From the NCBI GenBank assembly GCA_036172665.1, contig CM069872.1, positions 23,105,001 to 23,169,000 on the forward strand: a stretch of DNA of 64,000 bases, written 5' to 3'. The position numbers and the translations under genes are program-made. Below are positions 1-11,212 of this stretch, one piece after another; position 1 is the stretch's first letter, and each line of letters begins with the position of its first letter. Below the pieces are notes generated by a model that was not told where the DNA came from, searched no databases, and saw only the letters and a list, made by a program, of their open reading frames with translations. Source of the DNA: Prosopocoilus inquinatus (Eukaryota; Arthropoda; Insecta; Coleoptera; Lucanidae).

Positions 1-1281
1 AAGGTCGTTTCCGATCATCAGAGGGACTGGGACACGTACATCCCCCTGTTTCTAATGGCATACCGCTCATCTGTTCATGAGACAACAGGGGAGACTCCCG
101 CGAAAGTGGTATTCGGGCGAGAGCCGAGACTGCCCTGCGACCTGAAGTTTGGTGTGAAGCCTGGCGAAGTCTCTGCCGACGAAGATTACGTGAGCAAATT
201 ACGCAGGAAAATGGATGATATCCACAACCAAGTGCGTCACAATATACAGACGGCCAGCGATCGGATGAAGGAGCACTATGACATCAACGCTCAACACGGG
301 GGATACCAACCTGGAGCACTGGTCTGGCTTTATAACCCCCAAAGACGTCGAGGCCTCTCCCCAAAATTACAGACCTCTTGGGAAGGTCCATACAAAGTGA
401 TGAAACGGATCAACGACGTCGTTTACCGCATCAAGAAGGTCCCCCATGGCAAACCCAAAGTAATCCACTTCAACCGGATAGCCCCTTACCATGGAGAAGC
501 AGATGAAGGGACAGTACAAAGGGCGCAAGTTTCCGAAGTGAACTTCGAAACCTTCATGTCTCATCACGCCGAAGGAAGCAAGGCACGGTTTGGAGTGACC
601 ACGGAGAAGCAACAAGATCTCTTTAAAGTGCCACTGGAGTACAGTCTGGCCCACTGCGTAGCAGAAGACCTGAAAATGTCCAAAGGAATCGCTCAGGTGT
701 TTAGGAAGAAATTTGGCCAAATCGAGGAGCTACGAAGACAGCATCCCATGGTAGGCAAGAGCTTGCAGATCATTGATTCGACGGCAGATCGGAGGCGCCA
801 CGTGCATTATTTAGTCACTAAGAAGACATCAAGCGGTAAACCTGACTATCAAAGTATGTGGAGAGCCCTGTATAGCCTGAGGAGAGAGCTAATAGAGAAC
901 CATCAGATGAAGTTGGCCATCCCCAAATTGGGCTGCGGATTGGACGGACTAGACTGGAGAGTAATACGAAGCATGCTGGAAGTCATCTTCCACAGAACGG
1001 GAATTGAAGTCCTAGTCTGCAGCCACCACCCACAGGCAACAGTCAGCAACAGCAAAACCGTAGACTGTTACTTCTTCCAGACGGGAAGTTGCAAGAATGG
1101 GCCAGCATGTAGATTCCGACACCCTCCTTCAAGACTATCACCAGGAACATTTCGAGACGAAACGTTTTTAAGAAGGGGGCAGTGTGGCGCACCAACCGGC
1201 TTAGCGCAAGGCGCCAAGAAGTCGGCCGCTTCGATGTATCATCGGCCGTCACGCGTTCGGGGCCCATATCGAGCAAACTAG
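1..1281 (+). CDS. gypsy pol C-terminus: integrase end, GPY/F module, TARG1-like macrodomain, CCCH zinc finger
   Basis: This is the open 3' end of a retrotransposon polyprotein; its true start lies upstream of the window. Residue numbers below count from the Met at position 55. Residues 1-108 end the integrase core and linker. Residues 109-145 are the GPY/F module (WEGPY... to HFNRIAPY), typical of gypsy integrases. Residues about 185-323 match the TARG1/OARD1 class of macrodomain: an AHCVAEDLKMSKGIA stretch, then YLVTKK with the family's catalytic Lys (K256, bases 820-822), then LGCGLDGLDW with its catalytic Asp (D297, bases 943-945). Residues 338-356 form a CCCH zinc finger spaced C-x7-C-x5-C-x3-H. 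The frame then runs 99 bases into the LTR before TAG. The domain order is seen directly; ADP-ribosyl hydrolase activity is inferred from family residues. A role in countering host ADP-ribosylation is speculation. Confidence 0.9.
   Translation, partial: KVVSDHQRDWDTYIPLFLMAYRSSVHETTGETPAKVVFGREPRLPCDLKFGVKPGEVSADEDYVSKLRRKMDDIHNQVRHNIQTASDRMKEHYDINAQHGGYQPGALVWLYNPQRRRGLSPKLQTSWEGPYKVMKRINDVVYRIKKVPHGKPKVIHFNRIAPYHGEADEGTVQRAQVSEVNFETFMSHHAEGSKARFGVTTEKQQDLFKVPLEYSLAHCVAEDLKMSKGIAQVFRKKFGQIEELRRQHPMVGKSLQIIDSTADRRRHVHYLVTKKTSSGKPDYQSMWRALYSLRRELIENHQMKLAIPKLGCGLDGLDWRVIRSMLEVIFHRTGIEVLVCSHHPQATVSNSKTVDCYFFQTGSCKNGPACRFRHPPSRLSPGTFRDETFLRRGQCGAPTGLAQGAKKSAASMYHRPSRVRGPYRAN
607..1023 (+). other. 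TARG1/OARD1-like macrodomain within gypsy pol
   Basis: Domain-level annotation inside the open frame. The order of conserved blocks matches TARG1: a start resembling DSLAHC-SED-RMGAGIA, a KKFG block, a Y-L-TKK block with the nucleophilic Lys, a KP-Y block, and an IPKLGCGLD-L-W block with the catalytic Asp. In the human protein these catalytic residues are K84 and D125; both are present here at bases 820-822 and 943-945. TARG1 enzymes remove ADP-ribose from glutamate and aspartate and cleave ADP-ribose chain ends. I know of no gypsy element for which such a domain is standard. Confidence 0.85.
1066..1122 (+). other. CCCH zinc finger at the end of gypsy pol
   Basis: Four ligands are spaced C-x7-C-x5-C-x3-H (residues 338, 346, 352 and 356 of the frame starting at base 55), with aromatic residues after the first Cys and RFRH at the end. 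This is the usual spacing of RNA-binding CCCH fingers. In the second copy a one-base insertion destroys the finger after its second Cys. Confidence 0.85.
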
Positions 1282-1507
1282 AATCTTCCAGCATCGAGAC
1301 TTCCAGACGCCAACAGTAGATATAAAATCGCCCGGAGTTGACTCACGAGTCAGTCGAATTCGAGCAGCGATAGTCGAAGTTAGATTTTAGTGTGAAAATA
1401 AATTGTTAGAAATAAATTAGTTTTTAAGCTTCATTAAATTACGGTTAAGTTTTTATCGAGTGTTTTATTCGTTTAAATAAATAAACTCAAACCCTAGAAA
1501 CGTAACA
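1183..1507 (+). repeat. 3' LTR of gypsy copy 1
   Basis: The LTR begins TGTGGCG just after the purine tract AGAAGGGGGCAG and ends CGTAACA, giving TG...CA termini. It aligns along most of its length with the LTRs at 14465-14776 and 20838-21187. Boundaries were set by where the three copies stop matching. Confidence 0.85.
1321..1355 (+). promoter_or_regulatory. LTR core promoter (TATA plus initiator)
   Basis: TATAAAAT at 1321 is followed 31 bases later by the initiator TCAGTC (A at 1352), the arthropod consensus. The same TATA-to-initiator spacing of 31 holds in the other two LTRs (14588/14619 and 21001/21032), where the initiator reads CCAGTC and GCAGTC. This marks the probable start of R in the transcript. 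Confidence 0.7.
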
Positions 1508-2638
1508 GTAACAATATGTTGTATGTTCCTTTGAAAATATTAAATCTTAAATTTTATATTATCCAAAATTCTTAGATGTGTTTATTTCACTTCTATTCGC
1601 GATTACATTTATTAGTATACAGAAGTTCTTGAAAGCATTATTAAACTTAAGAAATATCCGACATTTCAATAATTCCTTAAAGAAATACATTAGTTTATAC
1701 AATTTAAAATTTATAGAAATCTCTTAACTATTCACATTAATAATTAAAGAAATGTTCAAATAGAGTTAATTCATTTTTACATATTTGTGGTTTTATGTCA
1801 GTCCCTGATAGATCTAGGAAGCTATTTATTTATTGAAATAAATTAGCTGTTTTATTTAACAATAATTGATTTTTGGGGAAAATAATTGAACTATTTGTTT
1901 TGTTTTTGGTGTCACGCATGGCTTGTTAGCTTACCGGAAAACAAAAAATAATTAGTATCTTTATTATTTCAAAAAATAATTATATCAAACTTTACATTTT
2001 TGAAAACCTCATTAAACAAGCAATTTATTTGTGTCATAGCCAACTGCGGTTTCCATTTAAAATTAGAAAGTTACAGTCTGTTTCGCAGAACTGGTGCAAT
2101 TTCTACAAAAGATAATACTGTCAGTAAAATCAGTGTTAATTTCTGAATAAAACCGCTTTTCAATTTTCAAAATATCTTGTCAAACAACTGAGATGCTGTG
2201 AAAAATAATTTTTCGGAAAAATTCGTTTTCGGCCGATATTTCCCGAACGAATCGAGATAGCTAACTTTTGTTTCCTGCACTAAGTTTTTCTCGAAAAAGT
2301 AGCATTGGTTCGCGAAAACGGTTTTCTTCTATTCCTATAAATAACTGAGAAACCCTGTAAAACCATCAATAATGGACCACACTGTACAGAGACGTCGTGT
2401 CGTGAAATCTAGTAGATCGTGCATTATATATATAATGAAGTGAAGCTATAAAAGTCTTCGGACCCGTGGTGTATAATTACTATTTTCTTTTATTGGAAAA
2501 CAATGTGGATGTTTTGGATAAGAAAAGATATCCAATTCAGGAAACCTTCAATTTTCATTTTCTTTTTCAAAGGAACTCTTATTACTGCCGTTTACGATTC
2601 AATTCAATATAATTAATTTATGCACTTGTAATTTTCAG
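1508..2638. other. AT-rich gap upstream of phosphate carrier gene 1
   Basis: No coding region is recognisable. The 5' untranslated exon and promoter of the downstream carrier gene should lie here, because a splice acceptor (ATTTTCAG, ending 2638) precedes the start-codon exon. A TATA-like CTATAAATA occurs near 2334, but I cannot place the first exon with confidence. Confidence 0.4.
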
Positions 2639-2662
2639 TAAGCTTAAAATTCAACGCAGAAA

Positions 2663-5600
2663 ATGCTGCCCCCTCTCTTAACAAAGGCACTCTGCCAAGA
2701 ACAATGCAAAATCGAGAAAGAACAACGACAGAACCCCGGCTTAGTCAGTTCACTGGTCACCCCGAGAAGGATCGCAGCGGCGGCTGTCAACCCTGGTGAA
2801 TCATGCGAGTTTGGCTCGCTGCAGTACTTCGCACTCTGCGGAGTGGGGGGCATCTTGTCTTGCGGCATCACCCACACCATGGTCGTCCCTCTCGACCTTG
2901 TCAAATGTCGAATCCAAGTCGACCCGGCCAAATACAAGAGTGTCTTCAACGGCTTTAAAGTGACACTGGCCGAGGAGGGCTTGCGCGGTCTTGCTAAAGG
3001 ATGGGCCCCCACGTTTATTGGTTACTCTGCCCAAGGTCTTTGCAAATTTGGTTTTTACGAGATCTTCAAAGTGAGTCTCAACTGAATTTCGCTCGCAATT
3101 TATTTATTTATTCATTTCATTTAAGGTACTGTACTCTGATATGCTGGGGGAAGAAAATGCTTATCTCTACCGTACTTGGTTGTATTTGGGGGCCAGTGCG
3201 TCAGCCGAATTTATTGCTGATATCGCCCTGTCCCCCATGGAATCGGCGAAGGTGAAGATTCAGACGACTCCGGGCTTTGCCAATACCATGCGGGTCGCTG
3301 TGCCCAAGATTTACTCGCAGGAAGGATGGAACGGCTTCTACAAAAGTCAGTATCTCAGAATAATTGATGCAAATAACAAAGGAATAATATACATGTACAG
3401 GGCGCCTAACTTTTTAAGGAAGCTCCTATGCACACATGTTCATAGGAACTTTTGTTCCATACAACACGTTGGTAAAGTTTGTCTAAGAAATTGAGATACA
3501 CCCTGCATACTCAGTGATCAAAATTACAGATGCACAATTGCTAACTTCGTTATTATTGGAACTAACTATTCTATTTTTCTATTAATTCTTTAATCCTGCA
3601 TTTTATGTTGGCAAATGAAACTATGCTGCCATCTTCAGTAGTTGCGACTTCTATTTTACTAAATCACAGGAGAAGTGACGGTGTCATACCTATCGCTACC
3701 TTATATACGCACTTAGTATATATTATATACTAAGTGCATATATAAGGTAGATAGATGTGGCCATAGTTTTAATTTGGCGCTTTCGAATTTATCTCAGCAC
3801 CGTTGACATTCATAACACCACGACAAAAGTAAGCAGAAGATGCCATTGAAAAAAAAAAATCTTTAATTCTTGCAGTTGCTATCATACCCTTACCTTGACA
3901 TCTTACCTTTCGAAGAAATGTCGACAATAACCAGAGGTTGTTAGCGTAGGCGGTAAGTGGCTGACTCGCCTTCTGCAATCACATCTGGCCTTGGCTGCAC
4001 ATGTTTTTCAACAACCGCGTCCGATTTTTTATTTTTAGCAGCTGCAAGAACTAAAGATTTTTTTTCTTCAACGGCCTCCTCTGTCCTTGTCCACTCACTG
4101 CACATTTCTACGCCTAAAAGAACGAAACGAATTACTTCTTTATTTACCTCTTAAACCATCACTAACTTACGGGATCACCTTCAGCGATGGTTACTTCGGA
4201 TGGACACATGCCAAACAAAATTTTCCAAGGTCAAAGAGTCCCAGAACCCCAGTAGCTATACTACTCAATCGCATCCGATATCAGAAAAAGTTGAAAGTAG
4301 TTTAACTTTTTAACTTTTTCCGACGTCGCGTCGGACGGCTATCGGTTTTATCAATTTTTTTAAAAAAAGCGCTAAAATATTTTTGAAAAAACTGACCAAT
4401 TAGAACGCGTTTTGACTGTCGAACATGGGATATCGGAAGTAATGAGAACTAGACTTAGGCGCTTGATGTGATCAGTAATGTTCTTTCGCTAAAAGTTATT
4501 CTGTCGAAACGGAGCATGATCCTTAATCTACTTGCTTGATTCATAATCCCCTCGCCCCTTCGGATCATTGAATTTTCGTAATTCATAAACAGATCTTGAT
4601 ATATTTTGCTTATTGTTCTTTTAGCTTAGTTAACTGTTTGAATTTGAACTGACAAGAACTAAGAATAATAATATTTTTTCAATCAGCATCAACAAATCCT
4701 TACAGTTTATGAACTTTATAAAATAATAGTTTTGATTAAATCCAGCATATTTTGTTGTCTTCTTGATTGCCATTTGGATCGTAAGTACATGTATCATAAT
4801 TGAAGGAACATGATCTTAAGTTATTAGCGAACGAATGCATCTATTATTGTTAAAAAGTTTATACCTTTATGTTAGATAGACGAGAAAAAGCAGTTGTTTA
4901 CATTGTCTACGTAATAAAGTATAATGTAAATGACGTCATTGTCTACATATAAACATTTACGTTCAGTTCTCTACGCGCACTTCACTGCTTAAAACCGAAT
5001 GAAAAAAAAAATACGACCGTGCAAATATTTTGACAAGTAGCAGTGCAATTGTTCTTTTGATTGCAAATTTAAATTCAGCATGGAAATTAGAGACTCTTAG
5101 CTAATTTAACCGAGTTTCTATCTTAAAAAATCAAAAGTTAGTAATGGTAACCGTTTCAAATTGAATACCCTATCTACAGGGTCACAACTAATTAAAGGAT
5201 CTCGTTAACTATCAGAGGTGTAAAGACGATTGTATTACAAAAAATAGTACCGGTGATTTGGGGTCTATGAAAATATGCAAAAAAAATCTTCTCTGTCTAC
5301 ATTCGTTTCAAAAATGCCATCAAAAAATGAAAATTCTCATTTTCGAAAATTCATTTATTAAAGCAGAATTATAAAATTGGATATTATTATATTAAATTCG
5401 ATGAACAATCTAAATCTAAGACAGTCTGAAGAAATACGTTAGGATTGACAGTTTCGCAATATACAACTGTCCACTGTCTTTATGTGAAGCAAGAATAAAA
5501 TCTGAATGCGACCATTCTACGCTTATGCTTTTATTTTAAAATAAAATATTAAGGGCCGGTTTCATAATCGAATTAAAGGAGGCTTTAAAATTAAAGGCGC

Positions 5601-8010
5601 ATTCTAACCTATAAATAAATACGTTTTCACTCGTTTTCAGTTATTTTAAATTTAAAGTCTGCTTTATTTTAGTTCGATTATGAAAGTTATTAAAAGATAT
5701 TTTAAAATAATCTTTCAATATTGCTAGTCGCGCGAAGCCGGCAAATACGTAGAGCCGCCTAGATGTTGTATTTATAATATCTCGCCGCTTCGTTGCAATA
5801 ATAATCCGAACCACTTTTTTTTTCAATCCCTGTAGTGCTTATTAAAGCTAATAGGCATAAAACCCTACAACTTTTGCATTTAAAGTTATTCTCTCGCTCC
5901 TAAAATAAAACCTATAGATAGGATGAAAAATATAAAAGACCCTGTACATAGCACCAATGGAATACGTCGAAAAAAGCAAAAGAGTACTAACAAAATGGAA
6001 ATAAGCTAGAATACGGGAACGATAAACAAAATAAGGTCAACCATTCTATAAAAAATAAAATAAAAACACTAACGCAAAACGAAAAAAACTTGCGGAAAGA
6101 ACAAATGAAGGAATAAAAATTACAACGAGAAAGGTGAACGAAAAAACAAAAAAATAACGATTACGTGGGGCGCTGTTTAAAAGTTGTAAAAAACGAAAAC
6201 GATCGAGAAATAAAATTGCAAACAGCGTCAATGGAACATCGTAAAACAAACTTGACAAAGGAAAAAAAAAACAAAAGCGAATAAACAAACAAAATGAAGG
6301 GAAAACGGTGGTAAGGCAAACGACAAACAAAAGATAATCAGCGATTATTCGGCTAAACAAAATGAATAGGAAAGAAAACTAACGAAAAATTAAGAATGAC
6401 TACAAGAACAAATACAGTTAAAATATATAACTGCATACGAAAGAAAGAAGAAGAAGAAGAAATCCCAAGAAAAAGACATAATGACATAACGTCATTAGAA
6501 TAGATGCTTTCTTTTGCTTAAAAATTCGAATCTGGTTTCAAGTAGTTTGAATCTGGATTCCGTAGTTGTTGCAACAAAACACCTCAAATTTGAATTATTG
6601 ATAGACAGTTCACCTGAAAATAACTACAATTCAGTCCAAACGAGATTTCAAGGAGAGTGGGGGTTTAATCCGTTTGCAAAAGAACGTCCGTTTTTGCATC
6701 TATACGCGTTTGGATCACGTTTTTGTGAGCGAAAGAAATCACATATAAACTCGTGTTTTATTTTAATTTGACGTCCAGAGTGCTGTCTGATGTGTATATT
6801 GCAGAATTAAAAGTTAAAAGCCATGTTATAAAACAGTACTTGGACAAAAGGAAACAAAAAAGAACACAGAAGTGAACACACTGTGAACTAGAAACGAAAG
6901 ATGATCGACAATTTTCTGGCGGTAAAACAAAAAAACAAAAAAGGACAAATAAACAAAATTGAAACATGAAGCGTATGGTGAACAAAAAACAAAAGAAAAT
7001 CGACAATTTTCTGGCATGGCATTTCAACCATGGCCGCCTTGCATGGGATGACTTATTACGTAGCAAATCCGCTTCAATTTTTTCAATCTGTTTATAAAAA
7101 TACCGAATTTTATGACTCCACTTCAACAAATCAAGAAGATATTCGAGATTTTCGAAAATAGTCAGTTTTTTGAAGATTTTTCAGAAACGACTGAGGATAG
7201 AAAAGATGTTTTTTTATATTTTTACAGACCTATAAATAGCACTATTTGTTTGTAATTTAATCATATTTGCATCTTTTATACTTTATCAGATCCCCATAGT
7301 GACCCTTTAATTAGTTGTAACCCTGTATTATACATATACAGGGTATTTCTAATTTCCGTGGACATGACTTAACAACAGATTTCTGAGCTCAAAATAGAAC
7401 AATTTTACCAAATTTATCTGTATCAGAAACTGCTTTCCTAGGAAACCATTATCGACACAATGGTGTCCAAGGATATTTATTCTCTCCCAGATAAATTTTC
7501 CAGGAGGTGGAGAGACCGAGCCTGATTTCTTTAAAAAAAAATAATGGTTTGCTTCCATCTCTTTTAGGTTTGGTTCCATTATGGATGAGACAAATCCCGT
7601 ACACAATGATGAAATTCGCTTGCTTCGAAAGGACCGTCGAACTTCTCTACAAGTATGTAGTTCCGAAACCGAGGGCGCAATGTTCCAAAGGTGAACAGTT
7701 AGTGGTGACGTTCGCCGCCGGTTATATAGCCGGCGTTTTCTGCGCCATTGTGAGCCACCCGGCTGACACCGTCGTCTCTAAACTGAACCAAGAAAAGGGA
7801 ATGACAGCGCTGGATGCTGCCAAACGTCTAGGTTTCGCTGGCATGTGGAAAGGACTCATGCCCAGGATCGTTATGATTGGTACATTAACGGCTGCGCAGT
7901 GGTTTATCTACGACGCCTTCAAGGTGGCGACGCGCATGCCACGCCCTCCACCACCAGAGATGCCCGAATCCCTCAAAAAGAAACTTGAAGCCCAGGGTCA
8001 AAAGCAGTAG
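2663..8010 (+). CDS. SLC25A3: mitochondrial phosphate carrier protein, copy 1
   Basis: This gene imports inorganic phosphate with a proton across the inner mitochondrial membrane to supply ATP synthase. Coding exons are 2663-3070, 3126-3345 and 7568-8010, joined by GT-AG introns of 55 and 4222 bases (phases 0 and 1), giving 356 residues. The three mitochondrial carrier repeats are visible, with signatures PLDLVK (residues 76-81), PMESAK (173-178) and HPADTVVSK (from 273). The third lacks the basic residue of the general motif, as is usual for phosphate carriers. The block PLWMRQIPYTMMKFACFER is diagnostic of the family. Residues 1-50 are a variable N-terminal extension that probably includes a presequence. 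The start is the first ATG after the acceptor at 2637-2638, so an untranslated first exon is likely. A paralogue with identical splice positions lies at 24174-25555. Confidence 0.95.
3697..3749. repeat. hairpin in intron 2 of carrier gene 1
   Basis: Two arms of about 25 bases, TACCTTATATACGCACTTAG and its near-perfect reverse complement ending CTAAGTGC.TATATAAGGTA, face each other with almost no loop. It may be a small MITE remnant. Confidence 0.6.
5177..7325. mobile_element. TA-flanked inverted-repeat element in carrier intron
   Basis: The left end CAGGGTCACAACTAATTAAA is mirrored by the right end TTTAATTAGTTGTAACCCTG, with TA on both outer sides, as for Tc1/mariner-type insertions. Similarity between the arms continues for about 200 bases. 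No transposase is recognisable between them; low-complexity open frames at 6046-6360 and 6758-7129 are AT-rich noise. A second member of the family sits at 44473-45369. Confidence 0.65.
7408..7530. repeat. MITE relative just upstream of exon 3
   Basis: The core CTAGGAAACCATTATCG and CCAAGGATATT, flanked by AAATTTATCTG... and ...CAGATAAATTTTCCAGGAGGTG, matches the TTA-flanked MITE at 60887-61013. The outer ends are eroded. It ends about 40 bases before the splice acceptor at 7567. Confidence 0.55.
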
Positions 8011-8277
8011 ATAATTTAGACTTCTGTTATTATATCGTGTCGTCATCTCTTTCCAGTATTTAAAAAGCTAGCGTATTCTAAGTATACAGAAAGAAGCGTT
8101 TCTTTGGTTACGTGCAAAATTGATGCTGTTATGTTTACACCAATCAAATGTAATTGATTCGCCCCTTCCAAAATTTATACCATAGATGATAATTTATTAT
8201 TAATTTGTATTATAGTCATTTTAACATTATTTTTATCATGTCGTTTGAACAGTATGCGTTGTTGAAGTTTAAAAAAA

Positions 8278-8283
8278 AATAAA
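8278..8283 (+). terminator. poly(A) signal of carrier gene 1
   Basis: AATAAA lies 268 bases after the stop codon at 8008-8010 and is the first canonical signal in the 3' region. Confidence 0.45.
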
Positions 8284-9165
8284 CTAGATAAACACTGAGC
8301 TAAGATTTCTTTTGCTTGGTTTATACAATCACTAAAACAGCTGTGAAAATTCCGTGGAGGGAATATTAACTAGAGAGAAAGTACAGTCAAATTTACGGTC
8401 ATCCCGCCTTTTCCACTAAGAATTGAAATAAACGAATTCTTAATTTTTAGTGAAATTGTATAAACCGCTTCGTATCAGTACGGCCTTTTAATTTCTTAGT
8501 TGATAGTTATTAATGTTTAGTTATTAGTTTTAATGACTGTATAAACCACACTTTTCTTTGAATAACACTGCAAAATCCAGCCGTTTTTGTAGAGATGCGT
8601 TTGATGGAAATTAGCGCAAGCGGAAAGCGTTTGTAGGTGTTTCTGTTTTGAAAATTGGAGGTGTATTCAGTGGACGTTTATTAACTACCGTTGCGTTGTT
8701 TGTATTAGATGCACCTTCAATTTTCAAAACATAAACACATTCTAAACGAGGCCGTGTTACGAGATGACACGTTGGGCGTTAATTGTTGTGGCCAAAAAAA
8801 AATATTCTTAGTCGGGGCGATAAAGGTTACACACCTAACTGAAGTACAGTCGTACGTACCTTAAATGCACTTCCCGCACGCAAACCACAACCTTAAGACT
8901 CTGCGCTACAAGGCTCACCATTGCTGTTCATATTAATATAGAAACTAAATCCAATTTCTAAAAATATCGTTGCATGATCGTCGTCGTTAAATTTGTCCAT
9001 TTTATTTTTGAACATCTGTCAGGCGATGACAGCGAAAATTTTTTAAAACTTGTTGCGATGTTTGTTTTGAATTAAAAATTCCTTTTTTCCTTATATTTTA
9101 AGTTCACTTATTACACATAAGAATATACTTATCTGTTATAATTGAAAGAGTTGCTATTATTTTGT
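8284..9165. other. intergenic, nothing recognised
   Basis: AT-rich sequence with no convincing gene. Short imperfect inverted stretches (for example TTTTCAAAAT pieces around 8650-8735) suggest old repeats, but no element with clear ends could be delimited. Confidence 0.4.
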
Positions 9166-9175
9166 AGTACAACTG

Positions 9176-9598
9176 CAGAGTTGGGCAAAATTTATTCGAA
9201 TAAAGAATAAAGATAAAAAAAATTTATTCGTTATCCATGAATGACGAATAATTTATTTATCTGTTAGATTTATTCTTCGCACGAATAAATTGGCGATTCA
9301 AATTAACTTTATCCGGCCTCGGTATCCTAGGAAACGAGCGTCGTTTTATGAAGGAAGCATGAGGTGAACAATAGTACGGTGACTTTTGCTTGTGTTTTCA
9401 TTGTTTTTCTATCTATCTAAAATAAAATTATTTGTCATCCGTGAGTGATGAATAATTGGTTATATATTAACTACTTATTCGCGGATAATTAAATTATAAA
9501 ATTATATTATTAAATATTTCCCGAATAAAAGTTAGGAATAATTTTTTTATTCAGATAATTATCTAGATAAAATTTTATTCGAATAATGCCCAACTCTG
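9176..9598. mobile_element. hAT-like MITE
   Basis: Terminal inverted repeats CAGAGTTGGGCA and TGCCCAACTCTG are typical of hAT ends. AGTACAAC (9166-9173) and AGTACAAG (9599-9606) resemble an 8-base target duplication with one mismatch, although two extra bases (TG) separate the left copy from the element. The interior is AT-rich with repeated TTATTCG and has no coding capacity. Confidence 0.7.
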
Positions 9599-9606
9599 AG
9601 TACAAG

Positions 9607-10169
9607 TACATATATGGAAAACATTAATAACAGAACAGATTCTTGACAGCTGTCATGTCCTATTTTAAAAAGGACAGTTTCATTTACAAATTGTAAACGT
9701 TACTATGGATTTTCAGATTCGTACGTAACAGCAATGTTTTAACTTAAAATAAATTCTATCATAATAAATCCAACCAAAAATTATATAGTTTTAAAAAATG
9801 GCGGATATATCCAAGACAATAACTCAATGCATGAAATAAAATTATCTTAAATGTTTCAAAATTACAAACTGGTAAACACGTTCGGAAATTAAATTTAAAT
9901 TGAATTAGATTGCCTGATACAAAAGTGGAATGCGAATTATGCAACCAAAGTTGCACAGACGTGTACTGAATAGAATATTATCCCGTGGGATAACTATTTC
10001 GGGTTGTTCGTTGCGTAACGGTCATCCAATGCGGCAGGAATAAATAAGAAAATGGTTACCTCGTGCGCGGTGTGGCGTACAGTATGACATGTCGAGCGAA
10101 TCACAAAACTGATTCGAGAGTCTTCTTTCAGAGTCAACAACGGCCTTCGGAGTAAGCACCCTGGTGTTC
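9607..10169. other. intergenic, nothing recognised
   Basis: No gene is seen. 9960-10170 is less AT-rich than its surroundings and could be an old LTR or an untranslated exon, but nothing decides it. Confidence 0.3.
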
Positions 10170-10304
10170 TATTCTCAAGTCACTCGACTAAAGTCGTATG
10201 CGAAAATACCGCAATTCTCGAACGATCTGTAAAGTTTTGTATGAGAATCTATTCCATTTTAACGTAATTTTCGCATACGACTTTAGTTGAGTGACTTGAG
10301 AATA
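10170..10304. repeat. hairpin MITE
   Basis: Arms of 38 bases, TATTCTCAAGTCACTCGACT... at 10170-10207 and the reverse complement ...GTTGAGTGACTTGAGAATA at 10267-10304, differ at one position and enclose a 59-base loop. Its compact form suggests a non-autonomous DNA element. Confidence 0.7.
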
Positions 10305-10935
10305 GGGCCGTAACTCTGAGTCCGAAAATTCAACTTCGATTAACGAACTCTCGGCGGATCAACTCCTTGAAACCAGCTCCAATTCTCGGAACAGCATGTA
10401 TAACAACTCTGACTGCAAACGACGGCGGAATAATACTTGGCAAAACAGTTCAAAGAAAAACCAACAAATCAGTAGCAGTAAGTGACCTTGACACATAAAA
10501 GAAATATTTGTCACTAGCGACGAAATAATTTCGCTTTGGGGAGGGGGAAGGGGGTTCGCTCAATCAAAATAGGTTCCTAACAGCGAGCTTGAATCAAACA
10601 CAGAATAAAACAATTCACTATTATCGACGTTACCGGGGTGGATTTTAAACTAGATGTAACTGTGAGTAAATAAACTGGAAGTGTTAAAGCAGAATTTATT
10701 AAAACTCTCATTGGTCACAGAATGGATCTTGGAAGATTGACTTTGTCAAAAATGGAAAGCGAAGAAGTTGTTGCTAAAACAAGTCAAAAAATTCCTTTCG
10801 ATGAAATGCAAATGGGTGTAAGGGGAGGGGATTACTTGGTAATCCCTCTGAACTCCGCCTTTTTTCTCATCCATATAAAAATCAAAGTATCTAAATATAT
10901 TTTTTTGTAAAATGTGGCTAATGTGGAAAATAAAG

Positions 10936-10969
<34 letters not shown>

Positions 10970-11212
10970 AAAAATTCAACCGTAAGACTACAAAGGACAG
11001 GGAGAACAACATCCTGATTTTCCAGACTTAAAAGCACAAGTTTTTTTTAAAACAAAGTTAAAACGTTTTATTCTGTCATTTGTTGCATGTTTTAACTTCG
11101 TTTTAACTTTCTTTTAAATTGTTTTACTCAACATATTAATTGTTTATTATGCCGATTTGTCATAAAAAAGATTAACTAAAATAGTAAAGGAGATTGTGGT
11201 TTAAGAGATAAT
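10305..11212. repeat. intergenic with (ATT)n microsatellite
   Basis: ATT repeats run from about 10938 to 10967. Otherwise there is AT-rich sequence. The 62-codon frame at 10722-10910 has no family features and is not called as a gene. Confidence 0.5.

Larger units (their letters stand above)
1..1507 (+). mobile_element. Ty3/gypsy LTR retrotransposon, 3' part (copy 1)
   Basis: The window opens inside the integrase gene of a Ty3/gypsy element and runs through the end of pol, a polypurine tract (about 1170-1182) and a 3' LTR. It is closely similar, base for base, to 19585-21187 of the full-length copy further downstream, so both belong to one family. Unlike that copy, the coding frame here is open from base 1 to the stop at 1279-1281, so this is the better-preserved representative. 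The 5' part of the element lies outside the window. Confidence 0.95.

Noticed and set aside
367..720. 117-codon minus-strand frame
   Set aside because: It lies opposite the gypsy integrase end and macrodomain, which has clear homology on the plus strand; it is a shadow frame.
2644..3034. Minus-strand frames over the first carrier exon
   Set aside because: Shadows of the phosphate carrier coding sequence.
3616..3650. Additional ribozyme-like fragment (GCTGCCATCTTCAGTAG)
   Set aside because: The CTGAAGA core and half of stem II match, but the other strand and the GAAA side are degenerate, so it is not counted as a copy.
6046..6360. 104-codon minus-strand hydrophobic frame
   Set aside because: Phe/Leu-rich product of an A-rich plus strand inside a repeat element; no motif and low complexity.
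6758..7129. 123-codon minus-strand frame
   Set aside because: Low-complexity Phe/Cys-rich translation of A-rich DNA within the intronic inverted-repeat element.
10722..10910. 62-codon plus-strand frame
   Set aside because: No family features, ends in an AT-rich microsatellite area; probably chance.
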